Source: an uncultured bacterium
Lineage (GTDB): Bacteria; Bacteroidota; Ignavibacteria; Ignavibacteriales; Melioribacteraceae
DNA length: 13,611 bases
Assembly (NCBI GenBank): GCA_937936675.1
Contig: CALDDL010000128.1
Span: forward strand, 1 to 13,611
Direction of reading: 5' to 3'
In this document: positions 7,777-13,611 of the stretch, in pieces
How the letters are laid out: the number at the start of each line of letters is the position of its first letter
Numbering within the stretch: the first letter of the stretch is position 1
Notes under the pieces: generated by a model
Told to the model about the DNA's origin: nothing
Seen by the model: only the letters and a program-made list of their open reading frames with translations
The model's database searches: none
Translations under genes and position numbers: made by a program

Positions 7777-9138
7777 ATGCCATACGAATTTGATGAAATA
7801 TTAGAAACAATACGAATGACGGAAGTGGAACATTTCGATATTCGTACCGTAACACTCGGAATAAGTTTAAGAGACTGCCACGATAGGAATATTGAAGTTA
7901 CGAAGCAGAAAATTTATGATAAGATAATGAAGTATGGAAAAAATCATGTAAAATATGCAAGAGAGATAGAAGCAAAATATGGTATCTCGATAGCAAATAA
8001 AAGAATTTCAATCACACCCGTAAGTATCCCATTCGATCCGTTTCATGCAGAAGAATTTATAGAGATAGCAAAAATATTAGATAAGGCAGCAGAAGAAATA
8101 GGAATTGATTATCTTGCGGGATACTCGGCATTAGTGCAAAAAGGAATGACAAACGGCGAAAGAGAATTGATTCAATCAATTCCTTATGCGCTGGCATCAA
8201 CAAAGCGAGTTTGCTCGAGCGTTAATATTGCCTCTACCAAGGCAGGTATTAATATGGATGCAATTTTGATGATGGCAGAAGCAATAAAGAAAACCGCTGA
8301 GCTGACAAAAGACCGCGATTCTATCGGTTGTGCTAAACTAGTAGTATTTGCTAATGCAGTTGAAGATAATCCTTTCGTTGCAGGTGCTTTTCATGGAGTA
8401 TCCGAGCCGGAAGTAACACTGAATGTAGGTATTAGCGGACCCGGAGTGGTTCTTGATGCAATTAAAGAAGCCGGATATTGCGATACACAAGGACTTGCTG
8501 AAGTAATTAAAAAGACAATATTTAAGATTACGAGAGCAGGGGAACTAATAGGAAGAAAAGTAGCAGAGAAACATGGAGTTCCTTTTGGAATCGTGGATGT
8601 ATCGCTTGCACCTACGCCCGCCGAGGGTGATAGTATAGCCGATATTTTAATGGCGATGGGTCTTGAGGATGTAGGCGGACCAGGAACAACCGCGGCATTA
8701 GCAATGTTGAATGATTCAGTGAAGAAAGCCGGACTAATGGCAAGCGGAGTAGTCGGTGGCATGAGCGGTGCTTTCATTCCTGTAAGTGAGGATATGGGAA
8801 TGATTCGTGCCGTTGAGAATGGAAATTTAACGATCGAGAAATTAGAAGCAATGACTGCTGTATGTTCCGTGGGGCTTGATATGATTGCAGTTCCGGGAGA
8901 TACAACGGCATCGACAATAGCAGGTATTATAGCCGATGAAGCAGCAATCGGAGTAATAAATGATAAAACAACAGCCGTTAGAATAATTCCGGCTTATGGC
9001 AAAAAAGAAGGTGAATCCGTGGATTATGGCGGACTTCTTGGCAAAGCACCTATAATGAGTGTAAAGCGAATTAGCTGCGAGAAATTCATTGGTCGCGGAG
9101 GCAGAATACCCGCACCGATGAGAAGTTTAACAAATTAA
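7777..9138 (+). CDS. UPF0210 (DUF711) family protein
   Basis: 453 residues, full length for the UPF0210/DUF711 family. Characteristic blocks are RTVTLGISLRDCHDRN near 23-38, GISIANKRISITPVSI near 69-84, the Gly-rich strand GISGPGVVLDAI (219-230), FGIVDVSLAPTPAEGDSIADIL (residues 271-292), and the GPGTTAAL segment (302-309). There is no signal peptide or membrane segment, so it is cytosolic. Structures of this family are known, but to my knowledge no reaction is firmly assigned. The ACT-domain UPF0237 gene is immediately upstream, which is the usual pairing, and suggests an enzyme controlled by a small-molecule-sensing partner (inference). There is little Shine-Dalgarno before the ATG, only 2 nt after the ACT gene's stop, so coupling is likely. 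The family call is secure; the function is not. Confidence 0.93.
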   Translation: MPYEFDEILETIRMTEVEHFDIRTVTLGISLRDCHDRNIEVTKQKIYDKIMKYGKNHVKYAREIEAKYGISIANKRISITPVSIPFDPFHAEEFIEIAKILDKAAEEIGIDYLAGYSALVQKGMTNGERELIQSIPYALASTKRVCSSVNIASTKAGINMDAILMMAEAIKKTAELTKDRDSIGCAKLVVFANAVEDNPFVAGAFHGVSEPEVTLNVGISGPGVVLDAIKEAGYCDTQGLAEVIKKTIFKITRAGELIGRKVAEKHGVPFGIVDVSLAPTPAEGDSIADILMAMGLEDVGGPGTTAALAMLNDSVKKAGLMASGVVGGMSGAFIPVSEDMGMIRAVENGNLTIEKLEAMTAVCSVGLDMIAVPGDTTASTIAGIIADEAAIGVINDKTTAVRIIPAYGKKEGESVDYGGLLGKAPIMSVKRISCEKFIGRGGRIPAPMRSLTN

Positions 9139-9158
9139 TATCTTTAAATGGAGGGGTA

Positions 9159-9767
9159 ATGAAAAATAAGGGTTTACTTATTGGCTGCGGAGCAGGTGTG
9201 GTTGTATTACTTATTGTAGCCGGTTTCGTCATGTGGGGAGTGGGGGTTTATAATAAATTAGTCGGACTAGATGAAGGTGTAAAACAGAGCTGGAGTCAAG
9301 TAGAAAATCAATACCAAAGAAGGATAGACCTTATTCCAAATTTAGTATCTACAGTTAAAGGTGTCGCAAATTTTGAGAAAGAGACCTATACTGCTGTAAC
9401 CGAAGCGAGGGCAAAAGCGGGACAGACTAAGATCGATGCTTCTCAATTAACCGATCCGGTTGCATTCCAAAAATTCCAAGCTGCTCAAGATCAATTAAGC
9501 GGAGCACTATCGAGATTAATGGTAACCGTTGAGGCTTATCCTCAGCTAAAAGCGAACGAGAATTTTCTACAATTACAGTCTCAGCTTGAAGGAACAGAAA
9601 ATCGCATTGCAGTTGAAAGGATGAAATTCAATCAGGTTGTTCAGGAATTTAATACAACTATTAAAAGATTCCCGGCTTCATTGATAGCAGGATTTACAGG
9701 ATTCAGCGAGAAGCAATATTTTAAAGCAATTGCAGGTTCTGACCAAGCTCCTAAAGTAGAGTTTTAA
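9159..9767 (+). CDS. lemA: LemA family protein
   Basis: 202 residues. A single membrane segment (about 5-30) precedes a long helical domain. The family signature is plain: YNKLVGLDEGVKQSW, then VENQYQRRIDLIPNLVSTVKG at 48-68, and the later SQLEGTENRIAVERMKFN block. LemA proteins are small membrane-anchored helical-bundle proteins of unclear function, commonly encoded beside TPM-domain proteins, as here. The start is well supported by a strong GGAGGGG (9150-9156), 2 nt before the ATG, which is closer than normal but the only plausible site. The 20-nt gap to UPF0210 keeps it in the same run of genes, though it could also be read from its own promoter, which I cannot see. The stop shares a base with the TPM gene's ATG (TAATG). 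Confidence 0.95.
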   Translation: MKNKGLLIGCGAGVVVLLIVAGFVMWGVGVYNKLVGLDEGVKQSWSQVENQYQRRIDLIPNLVSTVKGVANFEKETYTAVTEARAKAGQTKIDASQLTDPVAFQKFQAAQDQLSGALSRLMVTVEAYPQLKANENFLQLQSQLEGTENRIAVERMKFNQVVQEFNTTIKRFPASLIAGFTGFSEKQYFKAIAGSDQAPKVEF

Positions 9768-10519
9768 TGAAAACAATTTATAAAATTCTATTAATATCAG
9801 TTTTCACTCTTAGCATACTGAATGCTCAGTTTGAAATTCCGATCTTAAAGAATTATGCAAATGATTATACGGGAACAATTTCAGGCGGAGAACTAGAAAC
9901 ACTCAATTATCGACTGAAATCTTTCGAAGATACTACTTCAAACCAAGTAGTATTTATGATGATTTCCACACTTGATGGGTATCCATTGGAAAATTATACC
10001 TATGAAGCATCGGCAAAGAATAAAATTGGCAGCAAAAAAAATAACAATGGTATTTTATTCTTTGTAGCTAAAGATGATAAGAAGATGAGGATCGAAGTAG
10101 GATATGGATTAGAAGGAGTAGTGCCGGACGCCTTGGCTAGTTCAATTCTTCGTAATGAAGTTAGACCCCATTTTCGAGATAATGATTATTATGGTGGTGT
10201 TCAAGCCGGTATTGATGCGATAATAAAGGCGATTGGCGGTGAATATAAAGCGATTAAGAAAGATGATAAAGGGGATAATATTAAATTTCCTTTTATATAT
10301 ATAATAATGCTCATTTTATTTATCATTTTTTCGAGCCGGAAAGGTGGTAAAGGCGGAGGTGGCGGAGGTCTTGGAACTCTTCTTTTATGGGGAGCACTTT
10401 CGCAAGGTATGGGCGGTAGAAGTAGAGGTGGCGGATTTGGCGGCGGAGGCTTCGGAGGAGGCGGATTTTCCGGTGGTGGCGGCGGATTCGGCGGCGGAGG
10501 GGCAAGCGGCAGTTGGTAA
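9767..10519 (+). CDS. TPM-domain protein (YgcG/TLP18.3 type) with Gly-rich tail
   Basis: 250 residues. A signal peptide (1-20, ending LNA) is followed by a TPM domain at about 28-160: YANDYTGTISGGELETLNYRL is the usual opening, GILFFVAKDDKKMRIEVGYGLEGVVPD (95-121) the central strand and turn, and the ILRNEVRPHFRDNDYYGGVQAGIDAI block the family's conserved close. A membrane segment follows at about 174-189, then a Gly-rich tail (193-245) ending GGGGASGSW, a very common terminus in this family. Some TPM proteins are acid phosphatases in chloroplast thylakoids; bacterial ones are mostly unassigned. TPM and LemA genes often sit together, and this pair shares a TAATG junction. The predicted location is the cytoplasmic membrane with the TPM domain outside. 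Here the run of nine genes ends; no hairpin terminator is visible after it. Confidence 0.92.
   Translation: MKTIYKILLISVFTLSILNAQFEIPILKNYANDYTGTISGGELETLNYRLKSFEDTTSNQVVFMMISTLDGYPLENYTYEASAKNKIGSKKNNNGILFFVAKDDKKMRIEVGYGLEGVVPDALASSILRNEVRPHFRDNDYYGGVQAGIDAIIKAIGGEYKAIKKDDKGDNIKFPFIYIIMLILFIIFSSRKGGKGGGGGGLGTLLLWGALSQGMGGRSRGGGFGGGGFGGGGFSGGGGGFGGGGASGSW
10343..10501 (+). repeat. Low-complexity GGN-codon tract inside the TPM gene
   Basis: The Gly-rich tail of the TPM protein is coded by irregular repeats of GGCGGAGGx and GGTGGCGGx, densest from 10427 on. It is imperfect and coding, and much richer in GC than its surroundings. Such tracts can change length by slippage in steps of three without breaking the frame. 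Confidence 0.85.
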
Positions 10520-10546
10520 AATAATACTTTTTTACCCGTTTTAGAC

Positions 10547-10575
10547 TTGCGCTTAGAATTTTGTTTTGTTATAAT
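10547..10575 (+). promoter_or_regulatory. Sigma70-type promoter of the ferredoxin gene
   Basis: TTGCGC at 10547-10552 and a consensus TATAAT at 10570-10575 are separated by 17 nt, the optimal spacing. The TG at 10567-10568, one base before the -10 box, makes it an extended -10 promoter. Transcription would begin near 10582, giving a leader of about 40 nt before the ATG at 10621. No operator or riboswitch is seen. This is the best promoter in the window. Confidence 0.7.
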
Positions 10576-10620
10576 TCAGATGATTGAGATAAACTATACC
10601 CAAAAATTAGGAGATTTGTA

Positions 10621-10953
10621 ATGGCAATAATGATAACATCCGAATGCATCAATTGCGGTGCTTGCGAACCGGAATGCCCGAATACTGCAATTTATGAAGG
10701 CGGAGCGGATTGGAAATTAGCAGATAAAACTTACGGACCGGAAGAAGTATCACCTGAAGGAAATGTTGGTTTCTTTTCATCAGATTACTTTTATATAGTT
10801 CCGGATAAATGTACCGAATGCAAAGGATTCCACGATGAGCCACAATGTGCTGCCGTATGTCCTGTTGATTGCTGTGTTCCGGATCCAAATCATGTTGAAG
10901 ATGATGAAATTCTATTAAAGAGAAAAGATCATCTCGATAGTTTAGGAAGATAA
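10621..10953 (+). CDS. 2[4Fe-4S] ferredoxin with central insert
   Basis: 110 residues, cytosolic electron carrier. The first cluster motif is CINCGACEPECP (Cys9, 12, 15, 19). The second is CTECKGFHDEPQCAAVCP (Cys64, 67, 76, 80), with the eight-residue spacing between its second and third Cys that marks Alvin-type (Allochromatium-like) ferredoxins. Such proteins tend to be low-potential donors. The stretch of about 40 residues between the two motifs (25-63) is longer than in the classic form; to my knowledge such inserts occur in Bacteroidota/Chlorobi members. Two extra cysteines (84, 85) follow the second motif. The C-terminus has a short charged helix. AGGAGA (10609-10614) lies 6 nt before the ATG. 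With its own promoter and terminator it is a single-gene unit. The partner enzyme is not indicated by the neighbours. Confidence 0.93.
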   Translation: MAIMITSECINCGACEPECPNTAIYEGGADWKLADKTYGPEEVSPEGNVGFFSSDYFYIVPDKCTECKGFHDEPQCAAVCPVDCCVPDPNHVEDDEILLKRKDHLDSLGR

Positions 10954-10962
10954 TTCTAAATG

Positions 10963-10994
10963 AAAATGGCTGCCATCGAGCAGCCATTTTTTTT
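10963..10994 (+). terminator. Intrinsic terminator after the ferredoxin gene
   Basis: A perfect 11-bp stem (AAAATGGCTGC at 10963-10973 with GCAGCCATTTT at 10980-10990) closes a 6-nt loop and runs into eight T (10987-10994). It lies 9 nt after the ferredoxin stop. On the minus strand it would also form, followed by only four T, so it may act weakly on read-through from the convergent 11000-11860 gene. Confidence 0.92.
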
Positions 10995-10999
10995 ATAAT

Positions 11000-11860
11000 C
11001 TATTTAAATCTGCTTATTACCGGGAAATGATCCGAAGGATAGAGACCATGCCGATTATATCTTATTATCTCGGATTTTATTGGTGTAAAAAAACTATTCA
11101 CAAAAATAAAATCAATCCGTTCGTCTGTTTGAGTCCCCTTAAAACCATGAAAAGTACCCTCACGATCCGAAAATTTATTTAATGATCGATAAGAATCGAT
11201 AAATTTATTTTTCAGAACTAATTGAATAGCCGGATTTGATTCATCGCTATTAAAATCACCTGTAAGAATTATTGGAGATTTCGGAGCTATTTTTTTAATT
11301 CTTTCTAGAATTAATTTTACGCCGTTTTCTCTAGCTAACTGAACTTGATGGTCTAAGTGAGTATTGAAGACAAAAAATTCTTTATTATTAAATTTATCAA
11401 AGAGCTTAGCCCAACTGCAAATTCTAGGGAATTGATTTCCCCAAGTCATAGAACCGGGAATTTCAGGTGTATCGGAAAGCCAAAAATTACCAGTCGAATC
11501 CACTATGAATCGGTCTCTCGAATAAAGGATACATGAATACTCTCCTTTTTCCATTCCGTCTTCTCTTCCAACTCCAATAACGGCATAGTTAGGATGAGAT
11601 AAAATTATTTCATCAATCTGAAATTTGAATGCTTCTTGAAGACATAGAATATCAGGGAAATTTTCGCTTATAACATCTGATACCATAGACTTACGATTAT
11701 TCCAATTATTTATTCCGTCATCCACAGTGCCGAGTCGGATATTAAATGTCATTACCGAAAGTTCCGCGGGTTTATCACTTAACTCTTTTTGTTCAATCGA
11801 AGAACATGAGTAGATTAGTAAAATAAATAATATTAGATTTGTCAAACGGATGAGTTTCAT
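11000..11860 (-). CDS. Endonuclease/exonuclease/phosphatase-fold lipoprotein
   Basis: 286 residues. A hydrophobic N-terminus ends in the lipobox IYSC with Cys19, so it is likely a membrane lipoprotein. The rest is one complete endonuclease/exonuclease/phosphatase domain: MTFNIR (Asn40), CLQEA (Glu76, metal ligand), NTHLDH (His168), TGDFNS (Asp202, Asn204), ERIDFIFVN (Asp250) and a terminal SDHFPV (Asp277-His278). These are the full set of metal and catalytic residues, so it should be active. The wide gap of tightly spaced loops and the extracytoplasmic location fit a phosphodiesterase or sugar-phosphate/nucleotide hydrolase rather than a DNA-repair enzyme, but the substrate is not readable. 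It is convergent to the ferredoxin gene and divergent from the metallo-hydrolase gene, with only 36 nt between starts. Confidence 0.92.
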   Translation of the reverse strand: MKLIRLTNLILFILLIYSCSSIEQKELSDKPAELSVMTFNIRLGTVDDGINNWNNRKSMVSDVISENFPDILCLQEAFKFQIDEIILSHPNYAVIGVGREDGMEKGEYSCILYSRDRFIVDSTGNFWLSDTPEIPGSMTWGNQFPRICSWAKLFDKFNNKEFFVFNTHLDHQVQLARENGVKLILERIKKIAPKSPIILTGDFNSDESNPAIQLVLKNKFIDSYRSLNKFSDREGTFHGFKGTQTDERIDFIFVNSFFTPIKSEIIRYNRHGLYPSDHFPVISRFK

Positions 11861-11896
11861 AATTCACCAAATTTATTAACAAATGTAAAATTGATT

Positions 11897-12742
11897 ATGC
11901 AAATAGGCAAATATAAACTTCATAAAATTGATACCGGTACATTTAAGCTCGATGGGGGAGCGATGTTCGGAATAATTCCAAAACCGCTTTGGGAACGCAC
12001 CAATAGCTCTGATGAGAGCAATAGAACAGTGCTCGCAGCACGCTGTCTATTATTAGAAAGCAATTCAAAAAAAATCCTTATCGATACAGGTGTGGGGACA
12101 GGATGGGACGATAAGTTCAAAAAAATCTACGATTATGAAAATGAAACAGGTATGTTAGAAAAATCATTATCATCATTAAATATTTCTCCCAATGAAATTA
12201 CAGATGTAATATTGACTCATTTGCATTTTGACCATACAGGCGGATCAACAAAATTAGAAAATGAAAAATGGATTCCGGCATTTAGCAATGCAAAGTATCA
12301 TGTTCAGAAAAAGCATTTTGAATGGGCATTGAATCCATCGGATCGTGATCGCGGGAGTTTTCATTTGAATCGGTTTATGCCTATATATGAAGAAGGTGTG
12401 CTGAATCTAATCGATGGACAACAACATTTCGATGATGAAATTGAGTTTATGATAATCGATGGACATACAATAGCGCAGCAAATGATAAAAATTAGCGATA
12501 GCTCGGAGACTCTCGTATATTGCGGAGATCTTCTTCCATTTGCTTCTCATATTCATCTCCCGTTTATTATGGGGTATGATATCCAACCTCTTAAAACATT
12601 AGAAGAAAAGAAAGCATTATATAAAGATGCCGTAAAGGATGAATGGAAAATCTATTTTGAGCATGATGAAAATGTACCAATCGGAACAATTAAACAGACC
12701 GAAAAGGGTTTTTCGCTCGATAAGAGAATCGATTTAATCTAA
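11897..12742 (+). CDS. MBL-fold metallo-hydrolase
   Basis: 281 residues from the ATG at 11897; a TTG two codons earlier (11891) is an alternative with no better Shine-Dalgarno. It has all the zinc ligands of the metallo-beta-lactamase fold: HLHFDH (His108, His110, Asp112, His113), His190 in IIDGHT, Asp211 in CGDLLP and His256 in FEHDE. LIDTGVGTGW at 61-70 is the usual strand-loop before them. There is no signal peptide, so it is cytosolic. The set of ligands and the length are those of lactonase/hydrolase-type members such as AHL-lactonase-like proteins, but the substrate could be any ester, thioester or lactone. The gene is divergent from the lipoprotein nuclease-fold gene, with which it may share the 36-nt promoter gap; no clear promoter hexamers are seen there. 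Confidence 0.93.
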   Translation: MQIGKYKLHKIDTGTFKLDGGAMFGIIPKPLWERTNSSDESNRTVLAARCLLLESNSKKILIDTGVGTGWDDKFKKIYDYENETGMLEKSLSSLNISPNEITDVILTHLHFDHTGGSTKLENEKWIPAFSNAKYHVQKKHFEWALNPSDRDRGSFHLNRFMPIYEEGVLNLIDGQQHFDDEIEFMIIDGHTIAQQMIKISDSSETLVYCGDLLPFASHIHLPFIMGYDIQPLKTLEEKKALYKDAVKDEWKIYFEHDENVPIGTIKQTEKGFSLDKRIDLI

Positions 12743-12867
12743 AATTCACATATCCGAATAATATTTTATTGGTGATTATCTTTCAAAAATAAATGAAGTA
12801 ATTCTGAAGACAATTGAAATAGTGATTTGATTAAATATTTTTGTTTTACACATATAGTAGAGAGTGG

Positions 12868-13200
12868 ATGAGCAGAGAAAATTATCATAAAGCATGCAAG
12901 GTGGATGAGCTCAAAAAGGGAGTCGGGAAAAGAGTTTATCTTGATGATGAGGAGATTGCAATTTTTAAAGTAAATGATGAAATATTTGCTCTCAGCAATA
13001 TTTGCCCTCATCAAAAAGCTCGAAAAATTCATGAAGGATTTATTGAAGATCATGGAGTGGTATGCCCGTTGCATGGTTGGAAGTTCGACCTCGCCACCGG
13101 CAATATTGCCCCTGATAGAAGAGGATTAAAAACTTATCCCGTAAAAATCGAAAATGGATTTGTATTCGTCAATGTTATTAAAAAAGAATTGAGCTGGTAA
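12868..13200 (+). CDS. Rieske [2Fe-2S] ferredoxin-like protein (NirD type)
   Basis: 110 residues from the ATG at 12868. The frame runs open to a TTG at 12841, but the ATG version matches the usual small Rieske length and starts just before the first domain strand. The cluster motif is CPH (Cys46, His48) and CPLHGW (Cys66, His69), 17 residues apart, followed by KFDLATG as in NirD-like/biphenyl-dioxygenase-ferredoxin-like soluble Rieske proteins. There is no membrane anchor, so it is a soluble cytosolic electron carrier. The 125 nt before it hold no recognisable gene or structure; a TATAGT at 12853-12858 is too close to the ATG to trust as a promoter. Its stop is 8 nt before queG, so they are probably co-transcribed. 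No reductase or oxygenase partner is visible in the window. Confidence 0.9.
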   Translation: MSRENYHKACKVDELKKGVGKRVYLDDEEIAIFKVNDEIFALSNICPHQKARKIHEGFIEDHGVVCPLHGWKFDLATGNIAPDRRGLKTYPVKIENGFVFVNVIKKELSW

Positions 13201-13208
13201 TTATCGCC

Positions 13209-13611
13209 ATGATTAATAACAAACTAATTTCAGAACTGGCATTAAAATATGGTTTTGGATTAGTGGGATTCAGTCCGGTTACTTTACTATCAAAGGAAAC
13301 AGCTCGATTAAAAAAATGGATAGAAAGTGGTAATCATGCCGGAATGGGTTATATGGAGCGGAATCTTGAAAAGAAGGAGAATGTAAAAGAGATTCTCCCT
13401 TCGGCAGAGAGCATAATATCGCTCGGTATGTTTTATGATTCGGGTGAGAAGCACGAAAATAAACCGGGATTCGGAAAAGTGTCTCGATATGCATGGGGAA
13501 CCGATTACCATTTTATTATGTGGGAGCACCTTGAGGAGATGATTGACGAATTAAAGGAGATCGATTCTTCATTTGAAGGGATTTTTTATGTAGATACCGG
13601 TCCGGTGATGG
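13209..13611 (+). CDS. queG: Epoxyqueuosine reductase QueG, 5' part (cut by window end)
   Basis: The first 134 residues of a gene that continues beyond the window, open with no stop from the ATG. Queuosine synthesis ends with QueG reducing epoxyqueuosine in tRNA, using cobalamin and two [4Fe-4S] clusters. The N-terminal domain is clear: ALKYGFGLVGFSP (11-23), LKKWIESGNHAGMGYMERN (34-52), RYAWGTDYH (93-101) and VDTGPVM (128-134). Asp129 in the DTGP motif is the position of the catalytic Asp in characterised QueG. The cobalamin- and cluster-binding C-terminal half lies outside. Family length is about 310-380 residues, so a bit over a third is present. No Shine-Dalgarno is evident; coupling to the Rieske gene 8 nt upstream is likely. 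Confidence 0.93.
   Translation, partial: MINNKLISELALKYGFGLVGFSPVTLLSKETARLKKWIESGNHAGMGYMERNLEKKENVKEILPSAESIISLGMFYDSGEKHENKPGFGKVSRYAWGTDYHFIMWEHLEEMIDELKEIDSSFEGIFYVDTGPVM

Noticed and set aside
8391..8777. 128-residue minus-strand frame inside UPF0210
   Set aside because: It is a shadow of the conserved UPF0210 coding frame; the Ser/Pro/Ala-rich translation is typical of antisense reading.
10343..10501. Repeats in the TPM gene as a possible CRISPR array
   Set aside because: The units are short, irregular and lie in a coding frame, with no spacers of constant length.
10344..10544. 66-residue plus-strand frame within the TPM Gly tail
   Set aside because: It is an out-of-frame reading of the GGN repeats, giving an Ala/Glu/Val-rich low-complexity peptide.
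10649..10987. 112-residue minus-strand frame across the ferredoxin gene
   Set aside because: It is antisense to a certain ferredoxin, starts inside the terminator hairpin, and its translation has no recognisable domain or Shine-Dalgarno.
11861..11896. Promoter hexamers in the divergent 36-nt gap
   Set aside because: TTGTCA (11839-11844) and CATAAT (11858-11863) are only 13 nt apart, too close for a sigma70 promoter, and no better pair was found.
12766..13074. 102-residue minus-strand frame over the Rieske gene
   Set aside because: It runs antisense to the Rieske cluster motif, and no family-like sequence is seen. The part in the 125-nt gap upstream is not enough to support a gene.
13279..13529. 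Two minus-strand frames near the right edge
   Set aside because: Both are antisense to queG, whose own frame is open to the edge and matches its family well.

Overview
The window is AT-rich, densely coded chromosomal DNA with no sign of mobile elements, RNA genes or CRISPR. Gene content points to a bacterium of the Bacteroidota/Chlorobi group, with Ignavibacteria my best guess. The reasons are a 110-residue 8-Fe ferredoxin with the long insert typical of that group, a LemA/TPM pair, a lipoprotein with an acidic Cys-Ser-Glu-Asp-Glu start, and low GC with frequent TTG/GTG starts. This placement is inference from gene style, not a database match.

Layout. (1) 12-3753, minus strand: rlmN, a small lipoprotein and a membrane-anchored alpha/beta hydrolase, read in that order and probably co-transcribed. 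(2) 3843-10519, plus strand: nine genes with gaps of 0-21 nt or overlaps of a few bases, probably one long transcription unit. The genes are acyl-CoA dehydrogenase, a DUF2442 protein, an exported YidD-domain protein, two paralogous TPR/membrane proteins, a UPF0237-type ACT protein, its partner UPF0210, LemA and a TPM-domain protein. (3) 10547-10994: a self-contained ferredoxin unit with its own sigma70-type promoter, strong Shine-Dalgarno and hairpin terminator. (4) 11000-11860, minus: an endonuclease/exonuclease/phosphatase-fold lipoprotein, divergent from (5) 11897-12742, plus: a metallo-beta-lactamase-fold hydrolase. (6) 12868-13611, plus: a Rieske ferredoxin followed after 8 nt by queG (epoxyqueuosine reductase), cut by the window edge.

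The most interesting part is 5262-7352. A YidD domain is normally a small cytosolic-face helper of YidC membrane insertion. Here it carries an N-terminal signal peptide and is translationally chained to two tandem-duplicated proteins. Each of these has a signal peptide, TPR-like helices and a C-terminal membrane hairpin with a Pro-Gly-x-Gly motif at the same residue number. I propose this trio as a candidate uncharacterised envelope module. Its function cannot be read from the sequence. The remaining genes are mostly recognisable housekeeping or conserved families. All intergenic gaps are under 130 bases.
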